Source of the DNA: an uncultured Lachnospira sp.
Lineage (GTDB): Bacteria; Bacillota; Clostridia; Lachnospirales; Lachnospiraceae
Length of the DNA: 64,000 nt
Direction: 5' to 3'
NCBI GenBank assembly: GCA_934359185.1
Contig: CAKRLE010000013.1
Location: 1-64,000, forward strand
Shown: positions 23,777 to 33,508 of the stretch, one piece after another
Layout of the letters: the number at the start of each line of letters is the position of its first letter
Position numbering within the stretch: position 1 is the first letter of the stretch
The notes under the pieces: model-generated
Database searches by the model: none
Seen by the model: the letters and a program-made list of their open reading frames with translations, nothing else
Told to the model about the DNA's origin: nothing
Made by a program: the position numbers and the translations under genes

Positions 23777-23820
23777 GCAATTTCTAAGCGTGGTGCTATC
23801 GCACCACACTAAGAAATTGC
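23777..23820 (-). terminator. Long hairpin after the PFOR gene
   Basis: A 20-bp stem with two mismatches (GCAATTTCTAAGCGTGGTGC against its inverted copy) and a TATC loop lies three bases past the PFOR stop codon. It has no T-run on the minus strand but is strong enough to protect or end the transcript. Confidence 0.7.
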
Positions 23821-23823
23821 TCA

Positions 23824-26800
23824 TTACTTGTAAAGCTCAACAAGTTTAAGAAGGTGCTCATATCTATCCTTAGCAGCCTGCTCAGACTTAGCAAAGAGTT
23901 TCTCTGCTCTTTCTGGGAATGGCTTAATAAGTCTTGTGTAACGAGCCTCATTATTAAGGAATTCCTGATATGTACCATCTCCCTCTTTAGATGTAAGAGT
24001 GAATGGATTCTTGCCCTCTGCCTTGAGTGCTGGGTTGAATGAGAAGAGATTCCAGTAACCAGCCTTAACAGCCTTCTTCATCTCATCCTGGCAATGGTTC
24101 ATACCACCCTTAGCGATACCGTGAAGTTCGCAAGGTGCATAACCAATAATAAGTGATGGACCATTGTATGCTTCAGCTTCCTTGATAGCCTTAAGAGCCT
24201 GTGCTGGATTAGCACCAAGTGCGATCTGAGCAACATATACATAACCATAGCTCATAGCGATTTCAGCAAGTGACTTCTTACCGATTTCCTTACCAGCTGC
24301 AGCGAACTGACAAACCTCACCGATGTTAGAAGCCTTAGAAGCCTGTCCACCTGTATTAGAATACATCTCTGTATCGAATACCATTACGTTAACATTCTCG
24401 CCTGATGCAAGTACATGATCAAGACCACCGAAACCGATATCGTAAGCCCAGCCATCACCACCGAAGATCCATACAGACTTCTTAGCGAGGTAGTTCTTCT
24501 TAGCTAATACTTCTGGAGCTGTTGGGCAACCCTCAGCAGCAGCCTTCTCAAGTTCAGCAACTAATGCATCTGTTGCTGGTGTGTTAGCCTTAGTATCATC
24601 CTTTGTCTCGATGTACTTAGCTGCAGCAGCCTTGAAGCTCTCAGATGCCTTATCTGATGCTGCCATCTCTTCTATCTTAGCGATAGCCTGGTTACGGATA
24701 ACCTTCTGACCAAGATACATACCAAAACCATGTTCTGCATTGTCCTCAAATAATGAGTTAGACCATGCTGGTCCCTTTAATGAATCCTTGTTAACTGTAT
24801 ATGGTGATGTAGCAGCTGGACCACCCCAGATTGAAGAACAACCTGTTGCGTTAGAAATGTACATCTGCTCACCGAATAACTGAGTAATAAGTCTTGCATA
24901 TGATGTCTCTGCACATCCTGCACATGAACCTGAGAACTCAAGTAATGGCTGATTGTACTGAGAACCGATTGGTGTCTCAACAAGCGCTGGCTTAATCTCT
25001 TTCTTGCCAACATTAGCAACTAAGTAATCAAATACTGGCTGCTCTGCTGCCTGAGATTCCTGTGGAACCATCTTTAAAGCATCTCCTGCCTTAGGACAAA
25101 CAGTAACACACTCGCCACATCCCATACAATCTAATGGAGATACTGACATTGTATACTTCATAGTTGTATCTGTTGCATGCTTAGAATCAACAAGCTTAAT
25201 CTGTGATGGAGCTGCATTAACTTCATCAGCACTTAAGATAAATGGTCTGATTGTAGCATGTGAACAAACGAATGCACAGCTGTTACACTGAGCACAGCTC
25301 TCAGGATTCCACTCTGGAACCATAACTGCTGTACCACGCTTCTCATATGCAGAAGCACCTGTCTCGAACTGACCATCAGCGATATCCTTGAATGCTGATA
25401 CTGGAAGGCTGTCACCATCCATAAGTCCGATAGGATCAAGAAGTTCGTTAACCATCTTAACTGTGGCTGGACGGCCTTCTCTCTTAACTTCCTTCTTCTC
25501 ATCTGTAGCATTAGCCCAGTCAGCTGGAACTTCTACTTTATGTATAGCATCTACACCGGCATCAATAGCCTTGTAGTTCATCTCTACTACAGCATCACCC
25601 TTCTTGCTGTATGACTTCTTAGCAGCAGCTTTCATGAACTCAACAGCCTGATCGATAGGCATTACGTTAGCAAGCTTGAAGAATGCTGACTGTAAGATTG
25701 TATTAGTTCTCTTACCCATACCAATCTCAATAGCCTTATCAATAGCGTTGATTGTGTAGAGCTGGATATTGTTGTTAGCAATATATCTCTTAGCCTCTGC
25801 TGGCATATGGTGGTTAAGTTCCTCGTCTGACCACTGGCAGTTGATCATGTAGATTCCGCCTGGCTTAACGTCCTGAACCATCTTGTATCCCTTAACTACA
25901 TATGATGGGTTATGACATGCAACGAAGTCAGCCTGATTGATGTAGTATGGGCTTCTGATTGGCTTATCACCAAATCTTAAGTGGCTGATTGTGATACCAC
26001 CTGTCTTCTTAGAGTCATACTGGAAGTATGCCTGGATATACTTATCTGTATGGTCACCGATAATCTTAGTAGAGTTCTTGTTAGCACCTACTGTACCATC
26101 ACCACCGAGACCCCAGAACTTACACTCAACTGTACCAGGAGCTGAAGTGATAGGAGCTGGCTTAACCTCTGGAAGTGAAAGGTTAGTAACATCATCAACG
26201 ATACCGATAGTAAATCTGTTCTTAGGAGCATCCTTAAGGAGCTCTGTATATACAGCAAATACTGATGAAGGTGGTGTATCCTTAGAACCAAGACCATAAC
26301 GTCCACCAACAAGTGTAACATCATTCATGCCTGCTTCACGAAGTGTTGCAGCAACATCAAGGTAAAGTGGCTCACCAAGTGAACCTGGCTCCTTAGTTCT
26401 GTCTAATACTGCAATCTTCTTAGCTGTCTTAGGAATAACCTTTAAGATAGCTTCTGATGACCATGGACGGTAAAGTCTTACCTTAACAAGACCTACCTTC
26501 TCGCCCTTAGCTGTAAGGTAATCAATAACCTCTTCTGCAACATCACAGATAGAACCCATAGCGATGATTACTCTGTCAGCATCTGGAGCACCATAGTAGT
26601 TAAATAAATCATAGTTAGTACCGAGCTTGTCATTAATCTTCTTCATGTACTTCTCAACTACTGCTGGAAGAGCATCATAAACTGAGTTACATGCCTCACG
26701 ATGCTGGAAGAATACATCACCATTCTCATGAGAACCACGCATAGCTGGGTTGTTAGGATTAAGAGCATGTGCACGGAATGCTTCTACAGCATCCATTGGA

Positions 26801-27384
26801 CACATTTCCTTAAGATCTTCATAATCCCACTTCTCAATCTTCTGAATCTCGTGAGATGTACGGAAACCATCGAAGAAGTTAATAAATGGAACTTTTCCCT
26901 CTAATGCTGCAAGATGTGCAACTGGGCTTAAATCCATAACTTCCTGTGGGTTTGTCTCTGCAAGCATAGCAAAACCAGTCTGACGACAGGCATATACGTC
27001 ACTGTGGTCACCAAAAATGTTAAGTGACTGTGTAGCTACTGTACGTGCAGATACATCGAATACGCAAGGAAGCTGCTCAGCAGCAATCTTATACATATTA
27101 GGAATCATAAGAAGAAGTCCCTGTGAAGCTGTAAATGTTGTAGTTAAAGCACCTGCTGCTAATGAGCCGTGTACTGTACCTGCAGCACCAGCCTCAGACT
27201 GCATCTCTGATACTGTCACTGTGTTACCAAAAATATTCTTTCTTCCCTCTGCAGACCACTGATCCACATAATCTGCCATAGGGCTTGAAGGTGTAATTGG
27301 ATAGATACCTGCTACTTCTGTGTAGGCATACGCTACATGAGCTGCGGCTGTATTACCATCCATTGACTGTCTTTCTCTAGCCAT
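23824..27384 (-). CDS. nifJ: Pyruvate:ferredoxin (flavodoxin) oxidoreductase
   Basis: The protein has 1186 residues, the length of single-chain PFOR. It oxidises pyruvate with CoA to acetyl-CoA and CO2 and reduces ferredoxin. Domain I (MDGNTAAAHVAYAYTEVAGIYPITPSSPMADYVD) binds pyruvate. The ferredoxin domain near 690-770 has two [4Fe-4S] motifs, CAQCNSCAFVC and CMGCGECVTVC, each followed by the expected fourth Cys-Pro/His. The C-terminal TPP domain has CAGCAETSYARL, TGCSSIWGG and GGDGWAYDIG...YSNTGGQASK. A further Cys near 1085 (YAPCELHG) completes the proximal cluster set. Strong AAGGAGGA ribosome site. Monocistronic, a central enzyme of fermentation in strict anaerobes. Confidence 0.98.
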   Translation of the reverse strand: MARERQSMDGNTAAAHVAYAYTEVAGIYPITPSSPMADYVDQWSAEGRKNIFGNTVTVSEMQSEAGAAGTVHGSLAAGALTTTFTASQGLLLMIPNMYKIAAEQLPCVFDVSARTVATQSLNIFGDHSDVYACRQTGFAMLAETNPQEVMDLSPVAHLAALEGKVPFINFFDGFRTSHEIQKIEKWDYEDLKEMCPMDAVEAFRAHALNPNNPAMRGSHENGDVFFQHREACNSVYDALPAVVEKYMKKINDKLGTNYDLFNYYGAPDADRVIIAMGSICDVAEEVIDYLTAKGEKVGLVKVRLYRPWSSEAILKVIPKTAKKIAVLDRTKEPGSLGEPLYLDVAATLREAGMNDVTLVGGRYGLGSKDTPPSSVFAVYTELLKDAPKNRFTIGIVDDVTNLSLPEVKPAPITSAPGTVECKFWGLGGDGTVGANKNSTKIIGDHTDKYIQAYFQYDSKKTGGITISHLRFGDKPIRSPYYINQADFVACHNPSYVVKGYKMVQDVKPGGIYMINCQWSDEELNHHMPAEAKRYIANNNIQLYTINAIDKAIEIGMGKRTNTILQSAFFKLANVMPIDQAVEFMKAAAKKSYSKKGDAVVEMNYKAIDAGVDAIHKVEVPADWANATDEKKEVKREGRPATVKMVNELLDPIGLMDGDSLPVSAFKDIADGQFETGASAYEKRGTAVMVPEWNPESCAQCNSCAFVCSHATIRPFILSADEVNAAPSQIKLVDSKHATDTTMKYTMSVSPLDCMGCGECVTVCPKAGDALKMVPQESQAAEQPVFDYLVANVGKKEIKPALVETPIGSQYNQPLLEFSGSCAGCAETSYARLITQLFGEQMYISNATGCSSIWGGPAATSPYTVNKDSLKGPAWSNSLFEDNAEHGFGMYLGQKVIRNQAIAKIEEMAASDKASESFKAAAAKYIETKDDTKANTPATDALVAELEKAAAEGCPTAPEVLAKKNYLAKKSVWIFGGDGWAYDIGFGGLDHVLASGENVNVMVFDTEMYSNTGGQASKASNIGEVCQFAAAGKEIGKKSLAEIAMSYGYVYVAQIALGANPAQALKAIKEAEAYNGPSLIIGYAPCELHGIAKGGMNHCQDEMKKAVKAGYWNLFSFNPALKAEGKNPFTLTSKEGDGTYQEFLNNEARYTRLIKPFPERAEKLFAKSEQAAKDRYEHLLKLVELYK

Positions 27385-27414
27385 TAATATAAGTCCTCCT
27401 TAGATTAAATATAT

Positions 27415-27470
27415 GAGATTACATAATCTCTGCTATTAATTATTTTAGTATCTTTTACGCCAAAAGTAAA
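27415..27470 (-). promoter_or_regulatory. Promoter of the PFOR gene with a leader palindrome
   Basis: -10 TAAAAT is at 27447-27442 and -35 TTTACT at 27470-27465, spacer 17. A perfect inverted repeat GAGATTA-CA-TAATCTC (27415-27430) lies just downstream of the start point and may be an operator. It does not match the Rex consensus. Confidence 0.55.
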
Positions 27471-27550
27471 GCTGATATTTGACAAAAGATTTTCAGATGT
27501 AAGAATTATTGCAAACCATATAATAATTGTATAAATATTCATACAATAAA

Positions 27551-27591
27551 GCTCTGACACTGCCATACTTATTGTATAGCAATGCCAGAGC
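27551..27591 (-). terminator. Terminator after the Amt-PII gene
   Basis: An 18-bp stem (GCTCTG...CATAC against GTATAGC...CAGAGC) with three wobble positions and a 5-base loop, followed on the minus strand by TTTATTG. It lies 84 bases past the stop codon. Confidence 0.6.
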
Positions 27592-27674
27592 CTGTTAATA
27601 AAGGGATACATTTATATCATAGCGATAAGCCATAATACCTGGAATAATATTACCATTAATATTGATATCTTTGA

Positions 27675-29420
27675 TTAATCATCTGCACCCTGGAGAGCAT
27701 CATAACCTGTCTCACCAGTACGAACCTTAACAACATCCTCAACATCATAGATAAATATCTTGCCATCACCGATGTGTCCTGTGTAAAGAGCCTTTCTGGC
27801 TGCGTTAATAACATCCATTGGAGATACCTTAGATATAACCATCTCAACCTGAATCTTAGGAAGAAGCTGCATTTCCATCTGGACTCCACGATAATACTCA
27901 GGAGCACCTTTCTGTGTACCACATCCGAGAACCTGTGTAACTGTCATACCTGTTACACCGATATCGTTCATAGCCTTCTTTAACTTCTCGAATCTCTCCT
28001 GCTTCATAAGAATCTCAACCTTAGTAATCTTCTTATCATCAGAACCAGCAGACTTCTGTACTACTGCAGGAACTGCATCTTCCATCTTGGCTGTACCAAC
28101 TGTCTCGAAATCTGATGCATCAAATGTAAGGTCTGTTGTAGATACTTCAAATCCAGCATAAGCTGATGTAAGACCATGTTCTGTGATATCAAGTCCCTTG
28201 ATTTCCTCTTCTCTGCTTGCACGAAGACCAATTGTAGCCTTGATAACAAGGAAAAGAATTGTTATTGTCACTGCTGTCCATGCTGCTACTGATACAAAGC
28301 CAAGTAACTGAAGTCCTAAAAGTTCAAATCCACCACCGTAGAATAAACCTTTAATCTCCTCACCTGCTACATTGGCAATTGAATATTCTGGAGCTGATGG
28401 AGTTGCAAATAAACCTACTGCAAGTGTTCCCCAGATACCATTCATCATATGTACTGCTACAGCACCAACCGGGTCATCAATATGTAACTTATAATCAAGA
28501 AGCCATACACCAAATACTACTAAAAGACCTGCTACAATACCTATACAGATAGAACCAAATGCATCTGTTACATCACAAGAAGCTGTGATAGCTACAAGAC
28601 CTGCTAATGAAGCATTTAAGCACATTGAAACATCAGGCTTGCCATACTTAATCCATGTAAATATCATACATGTAACAGTTGCTACTGCTGGCGCAATTGT
28701 TGTTGTAACAAATATTGAGCCTAACTGGTCAACAGATGTTGCAGCTGCACCATTAAATCCATACCAGCCTAACCAGAGAATGAATACACCTAATGCTCCA
28801 ATAGGAATATTGTGTCCTGGGAATGCGTTAACCTTAATAACTTTGCCGCTTGAATCTTTTTCAAACTTACCAATTCTAGGTCCTAATATCTTGGCACCAA
28901 TAAGTGCTGATATACCACCAACCATATGAATTGCACAAGATCCAGCGAAATCATGGAATCCAAGCTGTGATAACCAGCCGCCGCCCCATATCCAGTGAGC
29001 TTCAATTGGATATATAAGTGCTGATATTACAGCTGAATAAACACAGTAAGATAAGAACTTTGTTCTCTCTGCCATAGCTCCTGATACGATAGTAGCTGTT
29101 GTTGCACAGAATACTAAGTTAAATACGAAGCTTGACCAGTCAAAATCTGCATAAGCTGTAAAGATATCAAATCCTGGCTTACCAATAAGACCTGCTAAAT
29201 CTTCACCTAAAAGTAAACTGAAACCTATAAGTATGAACATTACTGTACCAATACAAAAGTCCATAAGGTTTTTCATAATAATGTTACCTGAGTTCTTTGC
29301 TCTTGTGAAACCAGTTTCAACCATTGCGAAACCAGCCTGCATCCAGAATACCAGAGCGGCACCGATAAGGAACCAGACTCCAAATACTTCTGCGTCAACT
29401 GCTGTAAGAATTTCTTCCAT
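27675..29420 (-). CDS. Ammonium transporter fused to a PII signal protein (Amt-GlnK fusion)
   Basis: The protein has 581 residues. Residues 1-410 are an 11-span Amt channel: ETGFTRAKNSGNIIMKNLMDF, IEAHWIWGGGWL (Trp gate region), DFAGSCAIHMVGG and DDPVGAVAVHMMNGIWG (the paired pore His residues). A ~50-residue linker leads to a PII domain (about 464-575): KITKVEILMKQERFEKLKKAM, VTGMTVTQVLGCGTQKG and GDGKIFIYDVEDVVKVRTGE. In separate systems GlnK plugs Amt when nitrogen is plentiful; here the plug is covalently attached. The T-loop reads EYYRGVQMEMQLLPK, so the uridylylated Tyr51 of GlnB/GlnK is replaced by Met. AGGAGGAAGGA ribosome site; long hairpin-bearing leader upstream. Confidence 0.95.
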   Translation of the reverse strand: MEEILTAVDAEVFGVWFLIGAALVFWMQAGFAMVETGFTRAKNSGNIIMKNLMDFCIGTVMFILIGFSLLLGEDLAGLIGKPGFDIFTAYADFDWSSFVFNLVFCATTATIVSGAMAERTKFLSYCVYSAVISALIYPIEAHWIWGGGWLSQLGFHDFAGSCAIHMVGGISALIGAKILGPRIGKFEKDSSGKVIKVNAFPGHNIPIGALGVFILWLGWYGFNGAAATSVDQLGSIFVTTTIAPAVATVTCMIFTWIKYGKPDVSMCLNASLAGLVAITASCDVTDAFGSICIGIVAGLLVVFGVWLLDYKLHIDDPVGAVAVHMMNGIWGTLAVGLFATPSAPEYSIANVAGEEIKGLFYGGGFELLGLQLLGFVSVAAWTAVTITILFLVIKATIGLRASREEEIKGLDITEHGLTSAYAGFEVSTTDLTFDASDFETVGTAKMEDAVPAVVQKSAGSDDKKITKVEILMKQERFEKLKKAMNDIGVTGMTVTQVLGCGTQKGAPEYYRGVQMEMQLLPKIQVEMVISKVSPMDVINAARKALYTGHIGDGKIFIYDVEDVVKVRTGETGYDALQGADD

Positions 29421-29485
29421 AAATCCTTCCTCCTGTTTTCATTTCTTTCTTAATTAAATAAAAGCATTAATCATATACGCAAAAT

Positions 29486-29519
29486 AGGCGTGCAACCATT
29501 TACCTATGGTTGCACGCCT
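29486..29519 (-). promoter_or_regulatory. Attenuator-like hairpin in the amt leader
   Basis: AGGCGTGCAACCA (29486-29498) and its exact reverse complement (29507-29519) form a 13-bp GC-rich stem with an 8-base loop; on the minus strand it is followed by TATTTTGC. A TATAAT box at 29556-29551 suggests transcription from near 29544, putting the hairpin in the 5' leader about 65 bases before the amt start. Both flanking genes point away from it, so it is not a gene-end terminator. Confidence 0.6.
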
Positions 29520-29685
29520 TTGTGCTTTGCTTTATTTAATTTATGTTGACATTATACATCATGAATTATATAATTATTGAATAAATCGGACATGTTTTAT
29601 AATTTTCTAAAATTTCTTTAATATTTATTTTATAAAACTTACCCACATGCCTTTTATACGTAATATACGAAAGGAGCTTTAAGCC

Positions 29686-30495
29686 ATGAAATCAAACATT
29701 TCAACAATACAGCCATACATACATATCACATTCAGGGATGTTCCTGAAAAGGAGCTTACAACTCCATGCAGAATGCATATATACGATGCATGTTCTAAGA
29801 ACCTGCATGGTATGTCTGTTCCTGATTCATTAAGCGTAATACCTTCTGCTGGATGCGTATGGATAATTGCATACAATTCACCAGCACAGTCACGTTTTAT
29901 ATGCATAGGAAGCCAGTCAGAAAAAACAGATGTAGACATAAGCGGCTATGACAATTATTTCATAGCTGTATTTGATGATGACGCAGTATATTTTAATAAA
30001 GGAGCTTCTGATACACTTACTCCTGCTGCCATTGCAGACAGAATCATTGATTTCAAACCAGATAAAACATGTCCTGAATATGATTTCTTAACAGAAATTG
30101 CTGACATTGATAATTTTGATGACAAATGCAAAGCTTTTAATGAATATCTCTCATCAAGCAAACGCCGTTATATATCAGGCAAAGAGGTTGCCAATATGCG
30201 TTCTGTCATACTTAATGCAGACGGTGACTGTTCTGTTAATACGTTATCTGAGATAACAGGGTATTCATGCAGGCATATTAACAGGCTTTTCAACGCATCA
30301 TATGGTTTCGGTCCTAAGGATTTGTGCAAACGTCTTAGATTCCAGCATGCCCTCAATGAGATTTTTACAGACTGCAGCCGTCAGAATTCTGAATTTATCC
30401 AGAACATAGGCTACTCCGACCAGGCACATTTCCAGCGTGAATTCAAATCCTTCATGGGCGAGACACCTAAACAGTTCATCCACAGGATAAAATAA
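29686..30495 (+). CDS. AraC-family transcriptional regulator
   Basis: The protein has 269 residues. The C-terminal ~100 residues carry the two helix-turn-helix motifs: CSVNTLSEITGYSCRHINRLFN, then FIQNIGYSDQAHFQREFKSFMGETPKQF, the standard AraC signature ending. The N-terminal ~160 residues (VPSAGCVWIIAYNSP, FIAVFDDDAVYF) look like the DUF6597/cupin-type ligand part seen in short AraC proteins; the ligand is not evident. AAAGGAGC ribosome site. It is divergent from the Amt-PII gene and converges on hemW with an 18-base gap. Control of amt is possible but unsupported. Confidence 0.88.
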   Translation: MKSNISTIQPYIHITFRDVPEKELTTPCRMHIYDACSKNLHGMSVPDSLSVIPSAGCVWIIAYNSPAQSRFICIGSQSEKTDVDISGYDNYFIAVFDDDAVYFNKGASDTLTPAAIADRIIDFKPDKTCPEYDFLTEIADIDNFDDKCKAFNEYLSSSKRRYISGKEVANMRSVILNADGDCSVNTLSEITGYSCRHINRLFNASYGFGPKDLCKRLRFQHALNEIFTDCSRQNSEFIQNIGYSDQAHFQREFKSFMGETPKQFIHRIK

Positions 30496-30513
30496 CACAG
30501 CTTCCATACTGCC

Positions 30514-31665
30514 TCACAGCATGAAATCAGCCATAACTGTATTGCTTATATCAATTCCACGTTCTGTAAGCCTTAAACTTACACCGCCGCCCTCATTGAT
30601 ATACTCACAGAGCAGTCCGTTATGGCAGTTGTTTTCTATCTCTTTTGCATAAATGCTTTTAATATCGCACCCGAATATCTTCTGAAACTCGTCATATGAT
30701 ACGCCATCCATCTTTCTAAGCCCAAGAAACATGAATTCTTCCATCATATCATTAGATGTTTCTTTATGCCTTTCGCACGCCTGTCCCGGAATTTCCTCCG
30801 CAGCGCACCTGATATACTCCTTCATATCTGCCGTATTAGTATAACGGTATCCCTTATAATATCCAGATGCACCAAGCCCCGTTCCTATATAATCTGTCAA
30901 TTCCCAGTACGAACAGTTATGACGCGACTCAAATCCCGGTCTGGCATAATTAGATATCTCATATCTTTTATATCCCATTCTGGTAAGATAATCTAATGTC
31001 CCATGATACATTTCACGCTCAACATCCTCATCTGGCAGCTCTGGATAATGTGATAGATTATCATAAAGCTGTGTGCCTTCTTCCACTATCAGACTGTATG
31101 CTGATATATGCTCCGGATTCAGAGATACAGCTTTTGCCAGCCCTTCCATATAGGAATCCATTCCCTGTCCTGGAAGCGCCGCCATCATATCTATATTAAT
31201 ATTGTTAAATCCCGCCTCTCTTGCACACATAAAACTTTCAACAAACTTCTCATATGTATGTATTCTTCCAAGAAGTTTAAGTGTTGCATTATCAGTTGAC
31301 TGTAACCCAAAACTTATCCTGTTAATGCCACTGTCAATGTATATTCTCGCTTTTGTCCTGGTAAGTGTTTCCGGGTTGCACTCTATCGTCACCTCTGCAT
31401 TATCTGCAAACCGGAATTTGTCATGCAGCGCGTCCATCACAGCTGCAATATGCCTCTCATCTATGCATGACGGCGTACCGCCTCCGATAAATACAGATGC
31501 CACAGGGCGGTTATCTGGTTCAAGGCTTTTTATTTCATTAACAAGTGCTGCGATATATTTCTTTTTGGTATCCTCATCACTGGCATATGACAGAAAATCG
31601 CAGTAATTGCATTTTTTCACACAAAAAGGGATGTGGACATACACCCCAAAAACATCTGGATTCAT
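30514..31665 (-). CDS. hemW: Radical SAM heme chaperone HemW
   Basis: The protein has 383 residues. VYVHIPFCVKKCNYCDF gives the CxxxCxxC cluster site with the Phe after the last Cys, followed by VASVFIGGGTPS and the SAM-binding residues EVTIECNPET and RISFGLQS. The C-terminal HemN_C-like part is present (FMFLGLRKMDGVS). HemW inserts or traffics heme; it is often mis-annotated as oxygen-independent coproporphyrinogen oxidase, from which it differs by the C-terminal part and length. I use ATG 31665 with AAGGGG seven bases upstream. It follows lepA by 18 bases, the common lepA-hemW pairing. Confidence 0.93.
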   Translation of the reverse strand: MNPDVFGVYVHIPFCVKKCNYCDFLSYASDEDTKKKYIAALVNEIKSLEPDNRPVASVFIGGGTPSCIDERHIAAVMDALHDKFRFADNAEVTIECNPETLTRTKARIYIDSGINRISFGLQSTDNATLKLLGRIHTYEKFVESFMCAREAGFNNINIDMMAALPGQGMDSYMEGLAKAVSLNPEHISAYSLIVEEGTQLYDNLSHYPELPDEDVEREMYHGTLDYLTRMGYKRYEISNYARPGFESRHNCSYWELTDYIGTGLGASGYYKGYRYTNTADMKEYIRCAAEEIPGQACERHKETSNDMMEEFMFLGLRKMDGVSYDEFQKIFGCDIKSIYAKEIENNCHNGLLCEYINEGGGVSLRLTERGIDISNTVMADFML

Positions 31666-31683
31666 ATACACACCCCTTAATCT

Positions 31684-33498
31684 TTATTCTTCATCAAGTT
31701 TTAATACGCTCATGAATGCCTTCTGAGGAATCTCTACATTGCCAATCTGACGCATACGCTTCTTTCCCTCTTTCTGCTTCTCAAGAAGCTTCTTTTTACG
31801 GGAAATATCGCCGCCATAACATTTTGCAAGGACATCCTTACGAAGTGCCTTAACCGTCTCTCTTGCTATAACGCGGCTTCCGATAGCGGCCTGGATAGGA
31901 ATCTCAAACTGCTGTCTAGGAATCTCAGATTTGAGCTTCTCGCACATCTTACGTCCTCTCTCCTCTGCACTGCCTGCAAATACGATGAACGAAAGTGCAT
32001 CAACCTCTTCCTTGTTAATAAGAATATCAAGCTTACAGAGATTAGATTTCTCATACCCCTTCATCTCATAATCGAATGATGCATAGCCTCTTGAACGTGA
32101 TTTAAGTGCATCAAAGAAATCATATATAATCTCATTAAGCGGCAGGTCATATTTTAACAATGCCCTGGTCTGCTCTATATATTCCATTCCATTGTATATG
32201 CCTCGTCTTTCCTGGCATAACTTCATTATAGGACCGACAAACTCTGTTGTTACCATAATCTCAGCACTTACCATAGGTTCTTCCATATATGCAATCTCAG
32301 ATGGATCTGGCATATTCGATGGATTCGTAAGGTCTATGACCTCTCCATTAGTCTTATGAACCTTATATATAACACCCGGAGCAGTTGTCACAAGATCGAG
32401 ATTATATTCTCTCTCTAATCTTTCCTGTATAATCTCAAGGTGCAATAATCCCAGAAAACCACATCTGAATCCAAAACCTAATGCAATTGAAGTCTCTGGC
32501 TCAAACTGGAGTGAAGCATCATTGAGCTGGAGCTTTTCCAATGCATCACGTAAATCCTGGTACTTTGAACCATCTGCCGGATAAAGGCCACAGTAAACCA
32601 TAGGATTAACCTTTTTATAACCTGGAAGTGGTTCTGCACATGGACGCATATCATCGGTTATAGTATCACCAACTCTTGTATCTGATACATTTTTAATACT
32701 TGCTGTAACATAGCCAACCATTCCTGCGCTTAATTCATCGCAAGGAATAAACTGTCCAGCTCCGAAATAGCCAACTTCAACAGCTTCCTCGACAGCACCA
32801 GTTGCCATCATACGGATTTTAGTACCTTTCTTAACTGTACCCTCTACAACTCTGCAGAATACTATAACACCCTTATACGCATCATAAAGTGAGTCAAATA
32901 TAAGTGCTGATAAAGGTGCCTCTGGATCTCCTGTTGGCGCTGGAATCTTTTCAACGATTTTTTCAAGAACCTGGTCGATATTGATACCATTTTTGGCGCT
33001 TATCAGTGGTGCATCCTGTGCCTCTATGCCAATCACGTCCTCTATCTCTTCAATAACTCTCTGTGGTTCAGCACTTGGAAGGTCTATCTTATTAATAACA
33101 GGAAACACATCAAGGTCGTGGTCAAGTGCAAGGTATACATTAGCAAGAGTCTGTGCCTCTATGCCCTGTGCTGCATCTACAACAAGGATTGCTCCATCAC
33201 AGGCTGCAAGTGCTCTTGAAACCTCATAATTAAAGTCAACATGTCCCGGTGTGTCAATAAGGTTAAATATATATTCCTGTCCATCACTGGCTCTATATAC
33301 AGTTCTTACAGTCTGTGCCTTGATTGTTATTCCACGCTCTCTCTCAAGATCCATGTTATCAAGCACCTGCTCCTGCATCTCACGGCTTGTAAGAAGCCCT
33401 GTCTTTTCTATAATTCTGTCAGCAAGTGTAGACTTGCCATGGTCAATATGAGCTATTATACAAAAATTTCTGATATTCTTCTGGTTAATCTTAGCCAT
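31684..33498 (-). CDS. lepA: Elongation factor 4 (LepA), back-translocating GTPase
   Basis: The protein has 604 residues, full length. GTPase motifs: [13 protein letters not shown] (G1), DTPGHVDF (G3) and INKIDLPSA (G4). The LepA-specific C-terminal domain is complete ([27 protein letters not shown]). It acts on the ribosome during elongation or assembly. I use ATG 33498, preceded by GAGGAAT. It lies between the degenerate amidase (10-base gap) and hemW, in one operon. Confidence 0.97.
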   Translation of the reverse strand: MAKINQKNIRNFCIIAHIDHGKSTLADRIIEKTGLLTSREMQEQVLDNMDLERERGITIKAQTVRTVYRASDGQEYIFNLIDTPGHVDFNYEVSRALAACDGAILVVDAAQGIEAQTLANVYLALDHDLDVFPVINKIDLPSAEPQRVIEEIEDVIGIEAQDAPLISAKNGINIDQVLEKIVEKIPAPTGDPEAPLSALIFDSLYDAYKGVIVFCRVVEGTVKKGTKIRMMATGAVEEAVEVGYFGAGQFIPCDELSAGMVGYVTASIKNVSDTRVGDTITDDMRPCAEPLPGYKKVNPMVYCGLYPADGSKYQDLRDALEKLQLNDASLQFEPETSIALGFGFRCGFLGLLHLEIIQERLEREYNLDLVTTAPGVIYKVHKTNGEVIDLTNPSNMPDPSEIAYMEEPMVSAEIMVTTEFVGPIMKLCQERRGIYNGMEYIEQTRALLKYDLPLNEIIYDFFDALKSRSRGYASFDYEMKGYEKSNLCKLDILINKEEVDALSFIVFAGSAEERGRKMCEKLKSEIPRQQFEIPIQAAIGSRVIARETVKALRKDVLAKCYGGDISRKKKLLEKQKEGKKRMRQIGNVEIPQKAFMSVLKLDEE

Positions 33499-33508
33499 CA
33501 ATTATTCC

